34,703 bases of DNA from Chloroflexota bacterium. Lineage in GTDB: Bacteria > Chloroflexota > Chloroflexia > Chloroflexales > Chloroflexaceae. How positions within the stretch are numbered: position 1 is the stretch's first letter; each line of letters starts with the position of its first letter. The DNA lies in NCBI GenBank assembly GCA_013388805.1, contig JACAEO010000087.1, forward strand, positions 1 to 34,703, written 5' to 3'. Made by a program: the position numbers and the translations under genes. Below are positions 1-9,593 of the stretch, piece after piece. The notes under the pieces are model-generated. The model was not told the DNA's origin and did no database searches. It worked only from the letters and a program-made list of their open reading frames with translations.

Positions 1-19
1 CCACAACGCCAACAACATA

Positions 20-47
20 CCCCCCCTCTCCCAGCCTGGGAGGGGGG
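20..47. terminator. GC-rich inverted repeat downstream of the M23 peptidase gene
   Basis: A C-run followed by CTCCCAG pairs with CTGGGAG followed by a G-run, giving a stem of about 13 bp with a very short loop. It lies about 165 bp past the stop of the minus-strand peptidase gene. No T-run follows on either strand, so an intrinsic terminator is only a guess; it may be one of the many small palindromic repeats in this genome. Confidence 0.35.
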
Positions 48-148
48 GAGGGGGGTGAGGGCAAGCAGCGCATCAGGATGCTATCCGCCAAAAACCCTCC
101 ACCTGAGAGGCCCCCGGCCCCCGGCGATGGAGGCGGCGCGCCCCGCTC

Positions 149-210
149 CCCGCAGGCGAACCACCCATTCGTTGTGCACGAGCATCCCGCAGGCGAACCA
201 CCCATTCGTT
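149..210. repeat. 25-bp direct repeat next to the peptidase stop codon
   Basis: A 25-bp word beginning CCCGCAGGCGAACC and ending CCATTCGTT occurs at 149-173 and again, identically, at 186-210. The second copy directly abuts the stop codon of the minus-strand M23 peptidase (211-213). The spacer is 12 bp. This looks like a local duplication; no mobile-element features accompany it. Confidence 0.8.
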
Positions 211-1383
211 CTATTCGTTGTGGTTGATCACAAGCGTCCCGATCGTCGTCCAGGGGCTGCTGTTGCCGGCACGATCGATGCTCTGCACACGCACCAGGTA
301 CTGGCCGGGCGCGAGCGGCTCGGTCCTGACGGCGGGCTCGGCGGTGAACCACTCCGCGCTGCCCTCCGGGTCGGGCCCGATGTAGACGCGGTAGCCGGCA
401 ATGCCGGAGAGCGCATCGCCGGCCGGCTGCCACTGGATCGCAGCTTCCCCAGGCGCGAGGCGCAGCTCGCCAAACGGGGCCGGCGCATCTGGCGGGCTCA
501 CATCGTAGCCCACCGGGCCGAACTCCGCCAGGGTCAGTTTGCCGTCCGGTCCCCAGGCGCGCACCTTTAGCGTGTGCAGGCCCTCGCCGGCCTCAGCAAG
601 CTGGGCGTAGCCCTCGGTCGCCCGGGCGAACATCGGCGCGTCCGCGGCCGGTTCCTCGTTCCAGGCCTGGCTCAGGCCACCGCCGCCCCATACCGTGACA
701 AACTCGATGCGCTGGTCGCTGTTGTACCAGCCCCCTGGCTGCAACTCGGAGCGGAAGCTGACCTCCGGCGCGCGATTCGCAACCGCGCGCACGATCCGCC
801 CGCCGTGCTGGTTGCAGCCGCCGATCTCGGGCAGATCCACACCCTCGGCGAAGCGCAGCGGCACCGACTGCTTGCCGCTCCAGCCGTCGCGCCGGGCGGT
901 GAAGGCGGTGAAGTGCAGGTGGGGCACCCCCGGCGAGCCGCGGTCACCCGCGAAGCCGAGCGTCTCCCCGGCGGCGAAGTAGCGGCCGCGCTGCGTTGTC
1001 ACCGCGCGCGCGAGGTGGGTGTACATGGTGAAGAAATTGCCGCCGTGATTGAGGATCAGCGTCCCGCTGCCACTCTCCCAGTGCCAGACTTCGCCGCCCG
1101 CAGCCGCGCGGATGGGCGCGTTGTAGGTCGGGCCGTTGACCTGTGCCAGGTCGAGCGAGTAGCGATCCCAGCCGTTGTGGGTGCCGCAGCCATAGCCCTG
1201 GATGATCCGCCAGTCCTCGCCTGGCGTGGTAGGCAGAATCAGGCTGGGCGCGGCATGGGCGGGGATGGGCAGGAAGAGCGTGAGGACGATGGCGCAGAGC
1301 ACCACCAGCCGGAGCAGGTTCGCGAAGGTGGCACGGTGGGCGTCGGCGCTGCGGCGTGGCAGAGACAAACGCATACTGGGCAA
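211..1383 (-). CDS. Secreted M23 (LytM-type) metallopeptidase with fibronectin-like C-terminus
   Basis: Predicted zinc endopeptidase that would cut peptidoglycan cross-bridges outside the membrane. The 390-residue protein has a Sec signal with a hydrophobic core at about residues 23-42 and an AHA-AP type cleavage site near 44. The M23 domain follows: H69 and D73 in HNGWD, H123 in YTHL, and the HLH motif at 155-157, so the zinc ligands and catalytic histidines are all present. The C-terminal part, about residues 290-390, resembles a fibronectin type III domain (SGIAGYRVYIG, YLVRVQSIDRAGN). I chose the TTG start at 1383 because AGGAGG (minus strand of 1391-1396) sits 7 nt upstream; the next ATG, at 1374, would be 16 nt away. 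A long folded leader and a good promoter lie upstream. The exact substrate cannot be told. Confidence 0.88.
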   Translation of the reverse strand: MPSMRLSLPRRSADAHRATFANLLRLVVLCAIVLTLFLPIPAHAAPSLILPTTPGEDWRIIQGYGCGTHNGWDRYSLDLAQVNGPTYNAPIRAAAGGEVWHWESGSGTLILNHGGNFFTMYTHLARAVTTQRGRYFAAGETLGFAGDRGSPGVPHLHFTAFTARRDGWSGKQSVPLRFAEGVDLPEIGGCNQHGGRIVRAVANRAPEVSFRSELQPGGWYNSDQRIEFVTVWGGGGLSQAWNEEPAADAPMFARATEGYAQLAEAGEGLHTLKVRAWGPDGKLTLAEFGPVGYDVSPPDAPAPFGELRLAPGEAAIQWQPAGDALSGIAGYRVYIGPDPEGSAEWFTAEPAVRTEPLAPGQYLVRVQSIDRAGNSSPWTTIGTLVINHNE

Positions 1384-1671
1384 GGCTTAACCTCCTGGTT
1401 ACCGTGGGGGCGACCCCCTGCGTGATCGGCACGGATCAGGCCGGCGCGTTCGTGGCACCTGGCCGTGTGAGCGCGTATCCAGGGAACCGGTCTGGCCCGT
1501 TCGGGTGGCCAGGGTGACCGGCTGACGCGGATCGGCGCAAGCTGGGGCTGGAATAGCCCCGGGAGCGGCGGGCAACGCTGCCCGAGGCTCCCCTGGGAAA
1601 GACTGACCTCGCGGTCACAACGATCGCTCCGGGGCGACACGGACCGCCGCGACGGTCGGGGTCGCTGGCGG
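1384..1671 (-). promoter_or_regulatory. Highly structured 5' leader of the M23 peptidase gene, possible riboswitch
   Basis: From the predicted start site to the TTG start lie about 288 nt with no gene and a series of stems, read on the minus strand. TGACC/GGTCA (1604-1617) is closed by a GCGA loop. GGGAGC/GCTCCC (1561-1592) encloses GGGCA/TGCCC. GGGGCT/AGCCCC lies at 1544-1560. A nested arm of three helices at 1472-1529 has CGCGT/ACGCG outside, CCGGT/ACCGG in the middle and CTGGCC/GGCCAG inside, around a 9-nt loop. TGATC/GATCA lies at 1423-1438. A GGGGG/CCCCC hairpin at 1406-1418 ends 9 nt before the ribosome binding site. c-di-AMP riboswitches often precede cell-wall hydrolases in other bacteria, but I could not find the conserved ydaO sequence blocks here, so the class is unassigned. 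Confidence 0.55.
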
Positions 1672-1677
1672 GGCGGA

Positions 1678-1706
1678 AGGATAGCACAGGCTGGCAAAAA
1701 GGTCAA
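1678..1706 (-). promoter_or_regulatory. Promoter of the M23 peptidase gene
   Basis: On the minus strand TTGACC (1701-1706) and TATCCT (1678-1683) are separated by 17 nt, close to the housekeeping sigma consensus. It is back to back with the promoter of the divergent phosphatase-like gene, with 21 bp between the two -35 boxes. Confidence 0.7.
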
Positions 1707-1727
1707 ATTTTCCTGAAGAAGGCCTGG

Positions 1728-1756
1728 TTGACAGGCCGGTTCTCCCGCTCTACAAT
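1728..1756 (+). promoter_or_regulatory. Near-consensus promoter of the phosphatase-like gene
   Basis: TTGACA (1728-1733), a 17-nt spacer, then TACAAT (1751-1756). The predicted start of transcription at about 1763 rules out the upstream GTG at 1763 as a practical translation start and supports the ATG at 1796. Confidence 0.78.
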
Positions 1757-1795
1757 CCAGCCGTGTCGCTGCCGCACGCTGCTGGAAGGCGCCCG

Positions 1796-2632
1796 ATGGA
1801 TGAGCCGCTCCTCGTGATTGTCGGCGCTGCCGATACGGGTCGCGCCCCGATGACTGCTGCCCTGCTGCGCCGGCTCCTGGCCAGCCACGGTCACCGCTGG
1901 CGGGTCGAATCGGCCGGGGTGGTGGGCCACGACGGCGACCCGGCCGAGCCCGAGGCGCGCGATGCGTTGCTGACCCTGGGCCTCGATCTTGATGGCCACA
2001 GCGCCCGCTCGCTGAGCGCAGGCCTGGTTGCTGACGCGCGCCTGCTCATCGCCGTCGAACGCGGGGTCGCGCGCGTGGTGCGCACCAGCTTTCCCACCGC
2101 CAGCGTCACCACCCTCGGTGAGCTCGCCGGGCGCAGCCGGGATATTCCCGACCCGTTTCGCATGCAGATGGGGGCCTGGCTCCAGTACGCCCGCGAGATC
2201 GAGGCCATGCTGCTCGCTGGCTTGCCGCGTCTCCAGACGCTGCTCGCCGGCGAGGCGGTGCCGCCCGCGACGATGCCCGCGCCAACCGCAACAGCGCCCG
2301 CTGCCCCGCCCGTGGAAACCAGCGCCCGCGGCGCCGCTGTCGAGCGCATCACGCGCCTGCTCGCCATGGCCGCCGAGTTGCCCGCCGTGGTGGACTGGGT
2401 GGCCGCCCGGCGCCAGATCGCGACCGACTTCGGCCTGATTGAGCAGACCCTGCCCCCCGGCGATCTCGCTCGCCCCTATCTGGCCGTGCTCCGCGCTACC
2501 CTCAATCTGTGCGGCGAGGCGCCCAGCGCCGAACGGCTGAGCATGCTGCGCGACGCCGTGGCCCGCCTGCGCGAGCCGCTCGCCGCCAGCGACCTCGACC
2601 GCCTTTCACGCGAACTGGCCGCGTTCGCCTGA
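1796..2632 (+). CDS. Low-molecular-weight protein tyrosine phosphatase homologue lacking the catalytic cysteine, with C-terminal extension
   Basis: The first 145 or so residues of this 278-residue protein follow the LMW-PTP/arsenate reductase fold: a beta strand, a phosphate-binding loop, ALLRRLL, then the late acid motif RDIPDPF. Active members have C-x5-R-S in the loop. Here the loop reads GAADTGRA at residues 10-17, with glycine at the cysteine position, arginine kept at 16 and alanine for serine. Phosphatase chemistry is therefore unlikely. After a Pro/Ala-rich linker (about 160-185) comes a roughly 90-residue helical domain that I do not recognise. The ATG at 1796 has GGAAGG 6 nt upstream. 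The gene is monocistronic and divergent from the cell-wall peptidase. A phosphate- or phosphoprotein-binding role is inference. Confidence 0.75.
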   Translation: MDEPLLVIVGAADTGRAPMTAALLRRLLASHGHRWRVESAGVVGHDGDPAEPEARDALLTLGLDLDGHSARSLSAGLVADARLLIAVERGVARVVRTSFPTASVTTLGELAGRSRDIPDPFRMQMGAWLQYAREIEAMLLAGLPRLQTLLAGEAVPPATMPAPTATAPAAPPVETSARGAAVERITRLLAMAAELPAVVDWVAARRQIATDFGLIEQTLPPGDLARPYLAVLRATLNLCGEAPSAERLSMLRDAVARLREPLAASDLDRLSRELAAFA

Positions 2633-2638
2633 GTGGTG

Positions 2639-2813
2639 CATCCGGCACGTTCCATGTCTCCCTGAGCCCTTCGGCTGCGCTCAGGGTCCACCCTTCGGCT
2701 GCGCGCAGGGTACACCCTTCGGCTGCGCTCAGGGTACACTCCGCGAAGGGTCTACCGCATCAGGGTCGGACGATGCTTCGCTACGCTCAGCATGACAAAC
2801 GACGTGCCGGATG
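2639..2813. mobile_element. MITE-like element with inverted ends, filled with short palindromic repeats
   Basis: Perfect 12-bp inverted ends, CATCCGGCACGT at 2639-2650 and ACGTGCCGGATG at 2802-2813, enclose a non-coding block. Inside are three tandem 24-bp units at 2667-2738 (CCCTTCGGCTGCG plus CTCAGGG plus TCCA or TACA) and a 21-bp palindromic repeat at 2773-2793 that recurs at 23073-23093. Nearly the same ends flank the nifH-nifB gap (27718-27823). No transposase is encoded, and a target-site duplication is not clear. It fills the 203 bp between the convergent phosphatase-like and DUF1501 genes. Confidence 0.6.
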
Positions 2814-2835
2814 AACCACAAAGGCGTCCCAGGGG

Positions 2836-4227
2836 TCAGCACTTGCCGGTCATTGGCAGGTACAGGCGCCGCGGCAGGTTCGGGCTCTGCTGGATCTCCA
2901 GGGGGTCACTGGCGCTGGCCCAGCTGATCGGCCCGGGATCCGCGCCGTTGACGAGGCCGAGGGGCTGGTAGATCTGCGCTGTCAGGCCAGGGAAGATCGC
3001 GCCCAGGTTGCGATTGCCCAGACGTCGGGTGATGATCTCGCCCAGCACGACACGGAAATCAGTAGTGATGCGCAGATCCTGCCCCTGGTCCAGATCCTGC
3101 AGGCCCGGCCAGGCGCCATAGACCCGCCCGCCGTTGACGGCGCCGCCAAGCACGAGCATGACGTTGCCATGGCCGTGATCGGTGCCATTGCTGGCGTTGC
3201 GCCCCAGGCGACGGCCAAACTCACTCATCACCACGACCGTCAGGCGGCCCTGGTAGTCAACCAGGTCGTTGTAGAAGGCGTACAGGCCCTGGGAGAGCAT
3301 GCCGAGCCGATCGGGCAGGTAGCCGTTGCCATCGCTCTGCGCCTGGCTCTCGTGGGTGTCCCAGCCGCCGAAGTCCACCGTGGCGATCCGCAGCCCCTGT
3401 TCGAGCTTGACCACCTGGGCCACGGTCTGCAGGGCGTCGCCGAAGGAGCCGGTGGGGTAGCTGACCCCGCTGCGTGGCGTGTAGGCGCCGGGATTTGCGG
3501 CGCGAATCGCCTTGATCGTCTCGATCGTCCGCTTCCCGGCTACATCCAGGGAATTGACGCCCGTGCCGGGGTAGAAGCCCTCCAGCACCTTGAGCACGGG
3601 GTAGCCTTCCTCGGCGCGGTTGTAGCGCCCGTAGGTGCTGATGCCGAAGGAGCGAGGATTGTTCATCGCCACGGCGCCACCATAGCCGAGCAGCGAGGCA
3701 GGCGTTGCACTCCCGGACGCCAGCGCCGGCAGCAGCCCCGCCGCCTCACCACTGCTCTGCAAATGGCGGGTGATCCAGCCGCTCCCCGTGGCCTTGTTGC
3801 CCGGGGTGCCGCGCTCGATGTAGTCCATCGCGTCGAAATGGCTGCGCGTATCGTCATCGAGACCACAGGCATGCACCAGGGCCAGGCGCCCGCCGTCGTA
3901 GAGCTCCTTGAGTTGCGGCATTTTGCCATTCAGACCGAAGCTGCTGGTGCTGTAGGAGCTGTTGCGCGGGTCGATACGCAGCGGTGCGTTGGCTCCCGTG
4001 AGCGGCAGCGCCAGCTCACCCCGGGCCTGGCGATAGGCCGGATCATCGTAGGGGCTCAACAGGCTCAGGCCATCACAGCCGCCGCGGAGGAAGACGACGA
4101 CCAGCATCTCGTCGCTGCCGGCAGCGCGCACCTGGTCGGCAAAGATCAACTGGCTGACCTGGCCGGCTGCCAGCGCCGCGAGCGCGGCGCTGCAGCCCAT
4201 CAAGAATTCACGGCGGGTAACTGACAC
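2836..4227 (-). CDS. DUF1501 family protein, Tat-exported
   Basis: A 463-residue member of the DUF1501 family, distantly related to alkaline phosphatase/sulfatase folds; the biochemical role is unknown. The N-terminus is a twin-arginine signal (TRREFLMGCSAALAALAAG), so the protein is probably exported folded. Family marks include VVVFLRGGCDGL near the start of the mature part, a central VDFGGWDTH and VVVMSEFGRRLGRNASNGTDHGHG, whose Asp and His residues look like metal ligands. The GTG start at 4227 has GGAGGAG 6 nt upstream; the reading frame runs further back to 4275 but without a better site. It is the second gene of a minus-strand pair with the DUF1800 gene, an arrangement common for these families. 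Confidence 0.85.
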   Translation of the reverse strand: MSVTRREFLMGCSAALAALAAGQVSQLIFADQVRAAGSDEMLVVVFLRGGCDGLSLLSPYDDPAYRQARGELALPLTGANAPLRIDPRNSSYSTSSFGLNGKMPQLKELYDGGRLALVHACGLDDDTRSHFDAMDYIERGTPGNKATGSGWITRHLQSSGEAAGLLPALASGSATPASLLGYGGAVAMNNPRSFGISTYGRYNRAEEGYPVLKVLEGFYPGTGVNSLDVAGKRTIETIKAIRAANPGAYTPRSGVSYPTGSFGDALQTVAQVVKLEQGLRIATVDFGGWDTHESQAQSDGNGYLPDRLGMLSQGLYAFYNDLVDYQGRLTVVVMSEFGRRLGRNASNGTDHGHGNVMLVLGGAVNGGRVYGAWPGLQDLDQGQDLRITTDFRVVLGEIITRRLGNRNLGAIFPGLTAQIYQPLGLVNGADPGPISWASASDPLEIQQSPNLPRRLYLPMTGKC

Positions 4228-4284
4228 AATGTGCTCCTCCAGGCGCGCAGCGGCGCCAATCGTTATAGCTGGCAATGCGGGAGG

Positions 4285-4315
4285 TGGCCGGGCGTGGGGG
4301 GAGCACGCCCGGCCA
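4285..4315 (-). terminator. 12-bp perfect hairpin between the DUF1800 and DUF1501 genes
   Basis: TGGCCGGGCGTG (4285-4296) pairs perfectly with CACGCCCGGCCA (4304-4315) around a 7-nt loop. It lies in the 147-bp gap of a two-gene operon and lacks a T-run on the minus strand, so a partial terminator or an mRNA processing/stability element is more likely than a full stop. Confidence 0.45.
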
Positions 4316-4374
4316 GGTTGAGGGTGGCCGCGGGGGAAACGACCTGCCCTCCCACGAACGCGCGAGGCGATTCC

Positions 4375-6156
4375 TCAGCGCAGGTTAAAATCGGGGCTCA
4401 TCGCCAGCAGATGCACCATGGCGCGTACCCGATCGTGTACCCCTTCGATCGCGCCCCAGTCGGGCGCGCGGCTGGTCGGGCGCGGCGGTGCATTGACGTC
4501 GCCACCGAACGCCAGGAAGGTAGCCAGATCGCGCTGGATCCAGGACGCGATCGGGAAGCCGCAGAGCCGATTGGCCCACCGCTCGACGATCTGCGCGCAT
4601 GGTTCGTTCAGGTTGGTCTGGCCGATGATGTCGATCTGGACGTTGCCACCCCAGCTCTGCGCCATGTTGTAGTAGTTGTTCCAACGGACGAGCAGCGCGT
4701 TGGTATTGGCCCAGTAGCTTGCCGTGTCCGGATGGCCGGTCGGGGTATCCCAGCCAAACAGGCGGTGGCCGGTCAGGTCGGCGTTGTAGAACAGGCTGCC
4801 CCAGTAGCCGCCCCGGGTCGCATCACCGCCGACCGACTCCTCATCGCTGGGCAGCTGTGCCTCGGTAGCCCGCAGATAGGCCCAGATCGCTTCCAGCGGC
4901 CGGCGCATCTTGGCGCCGTAGGTGGTGCGACACTCGGGCGCCAGCAAGATCGTGCGGAGCACCTGGCGGATCTGGTCGGGGGCCCGCCGATTGGCCATCC
5001 AGACCTCCACCGCCGCATCGATGACCCGCCGGGGTGGGTCATCGGCGATCAGGCGCCGCGCGAGCCTGGTGCAGAGATGGCGGGCCGTGCCGGGGTGGAA
5101 ACAGACCAGGTCGAAGACCTGCTGGCCATCGGCAAGGCCGGCCTGGCGCGGGGCGATGTTCGGCGCGGGCGCGATGCCCTCCATCGGGCGCACGGCGAGC
5201 ACCGTCTTCGGGTAGGTGTCATGCCAGTCGGACTTGAAGACGAACTCGCCGGTGTTTGGCCGTCCATCGCGCCCGTTGGCGATTGTCCAGCCGGTAAAGC
5301 AGCGCGAGGCTTCATAGACGTCGTCATCGATGTAGCCGCGCGGGAAACGTTCCTCGCCGTAGCTGACCGGCTCGATCAGGCCGCGATTGTCGTAGAACTT
5401 GAGATAGTTGTCGGAGCCGAGGGTGTGCAGTTCAAACAGTTCACGGGCATAGTTCTCATTGCCGCCCTCGCCGCCCGCGGCGCGGTTGCTGGCATTGTCG
5501 AGGTACAGCATCATCGCTGTGCTCTTGCCGACCTCCTCGGTGAAGGTGCGGAAGTTGCCCAGCGCGTGGGTGCGGATGAGCCGATCATAGACCGGCCAGG
5601 TGGCGGCGATGTTCCCCTCGGAGGTCGCGCGCACGTTGAAGTGGTTGTGCCAGAAGTCGACCAGCACCTCGAAGAGCTGCCGCCGGCTGTAGACCGCTCG
5701 GATCCAGGTCGCGACACGGACCTCGTTGTAGGGCCGGATCCGCTCCTCCCAGGCCAGCATACTGTCACTCACCCGCGTCCAGAGTTGCTCGGTGCTGGCG
5801 CCAAGCAGATCCAGCGGGCGCACCTGGTTCACGGTTTCGTACCGGATCTTGAGGCGGGTCGCGGCAATGCGCTGTTCACATTCGCTGTCGTCGATCGCGG
5901 CCGGGTCGAGTTGCTGCTCGACCCAGCGCTCGTAGCGCTCATCGGGCGTTGCGCCGAGCGCGTTGAAGGCCGCCAGGTCGCGGGCGCGCATGCCATTCGA
6001 CAGCCGGTTCATCGCGACGCTCGTCGGCGAGGCTGGCGGGAGGGCCTGGCAGGCCGCCAGCGCCGGCTCTGGTGCACTGAGCAGGGTCTGCGCCGCGACC
6101 GCCGAAGCGGCCAGCGCCGCGCCACTGCCGAAGAGCTGTCTGCGGGTCAGCGTCAT
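4375..6156 (-). CDS. DUF1800 family protein, Tat-exported
   Basis: A 593-residue DUF1800 protein with a twin-arginine signal (TRRQLFGSGAALAASAVAA) at the very start, so the ATG at 6156 is well placed. Characteristic motifs run in order: VDFWHNHFNV at about 165-175, GNENYARELFELHTLG at about 232-247, DDDVYEASRCFTGW at about 276-290 and the C-terminal SPDFN. The molecular function is unknown. DUF1800 and DUF1501 genes usually travel together and are thought to act jointly at the cell surface; that joint role is inference. It is the first gene of the operon, downstream of a good promoter. Confidence 0.87.
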   Translation of the reverse strand: MTLTRRQLFGSGAALAASAVAAQTLLSAPEPALAACQALPPASPTSVAMNRLSNGMRARDLAAFNALGATPDERYERWVEQQLDPAAIDDSECEQRIAATRLKIRYETVNQVRPLDLLGASTEQLWTRVSDSMLAWEERIRPYNEVRVATWIRAVYSRRQLFEVLVDFWHNHFNVRATSEGNIAATWPVYDRLIRTHALGNFRTFTEEVGKSTAMMLYLDNASNRAAGGEGGNENYARELFELHTLGSDNYLKFYDNRGLIEPVSYGEERFPRGYIDDDVYEASRCFTGWTIANGRDGRPNTGEFVFKSDWHDTYPKTVLAVRPMEGIAPAPNIAPRQAGLADGQQVFDLVCFHPGTARHLCTRLARRLIADDPPRRVIDAAVEVWMANRRAPDQIRQVLRTILLAPECRTTYGAKMRRPLEAIWAYLRATEAQLPSDEESVGGDATRGGYWGSLFYNADLTGHRLFGWDTPTGHPDTASYWANTNALLVRWNNYYNMAQSWGGNVQIDIIGQTNLNEPCAQIVERWANRLCGFPIASWIQRDLATFLAFGGDVNAPPRPTSRAPDWGAIEGVHDRVRAMVHLLAMSPDFNLR

Positions 6157-6222
6157 GGGTTCAAGCCTCGTTCTCTGCTACAACGGTAGGAATAGGCTGT
6201 GACGGCTAGCTTGTCACGGGTA

Positions 6223-6251
6223 AGTATAAAATCAGTTAATGGGGCTCACAA
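6223..6251 (-). promoter_or_regulatory. Promoter of the DUF1800-DUF1501 operon
   Basis: On the minus strand TTGTGA (6246-6251), 17 nt, then TATACT (6223-6228). An inverted repeat GTGAC/GTCAC (6199-6217) sits at the predicted start of transcription and could be an operator or a 5'-end hairpin. Confidence 0.6.
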
Positions 6252-6324
6252 GCATGACCAAGGTCCCGTTAACGGAAGCGTGTTCGTGAGCCGGCTCGTA
6301 CGCAGCGCTGTCGCTACGTGCGGG

Positions 6325-6353
6325 TTGCCGCGCGGGGGGTTCTATGCTACGAT
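6325..6353 (+). promoter_or_regulatory. Probable uvrA promoter
   Basis: TTGCCG (6325-6330), 17 nt, then TACGAT (6348-6353). This gives a leader of about 117 nt before the uvrA ATG. I saw no SOS-type palindrome overlapping it. Confidence 0.5.
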
Positions 6354-6476
6354 CACGCGCCGGTCTGCGGTGGCTGGCCCGGTTCGCAGTGCACTCCAGG
6401 CAGGCGGGGGGCTCTCGCCGGTAGCCAGCGGCAAGGCCGCGCAGCATCGCTCACTCCCAGCTTCGGGGGACCGGGT

Positions 6477-9371
<2,895 letters not shown>

Positions 9372-9401
9372 CCCCGGCCCGCGCCTCACCCGAACGTCAC
9401 A

Positions 9402-9431
9402 TTGACTCCGGTGCTGCTGCTCCGCTACAAT
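9402..9431 (+). promoter_or_regulatory. Promoter upstream of the hexapeptide-repeat protein gene
   Basis: TTGACT (9402-9407), 18 nt, TACAAT (9426-9431). Transcription would start near 9438 and give a leader of about 155 nt. Confidence 0.7.
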
Positions 9432-9507
9432 AGCTCCACCGACCGCGAAACCCCGTCTGTTTCCCCGTGTCATCCGACTGTAATCTTCCATGCTTGAAGG
9501 GGCTGTG

Positions 9508-9527
9508 CTCTACTGTATATAGTAGAG
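9508..9527 (+). promoter_or_regulatory. 20-bp near-perfect palindrome in the leader of the signalling locus
   Basis: CTCTACT (9508-9514) and AGTAGAG (9521-9527) are perfect complements around GTATAT. It lies about 70 nt into the leader and 66 bp before the ATG. It could be a protein operator or an RNA hairpin. It looks somewhat like an E. coli LexA box on one side only, so I do not assign it. Confidence 0.45.
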
Positions 9528-9593
9528 TGCGGGCCTTACGGGGCCGCGTATGCGCGACACTGACAGCTTGCGGAGCGCAGAAAGGGATCGCCG

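Noticed and set aside
1384-1671. ydaO/yuaA c-di-AMP riboswitch call for the M23 leader
   Set aside because: The context fits but the conserved sequence blocks of that class were not found, so I report only an unassigned structured leader.
4231-6189. 652-codon plus-strand open frame opposite the DUF1800 gene
   Set aside because: It is the antisense shadow of a gene with a Tat signal and family motifs. The plus-strand product has no recognisable domain and an odd composition.
9508-9527. LexA (SOS) box upstream of the hexapeptide protein gene
   Set aside because: Only one half resembles the enterobacterial box (TACTGTATAT), the other half does not, and Chloroflexota LexA sites need not follow that consensus.
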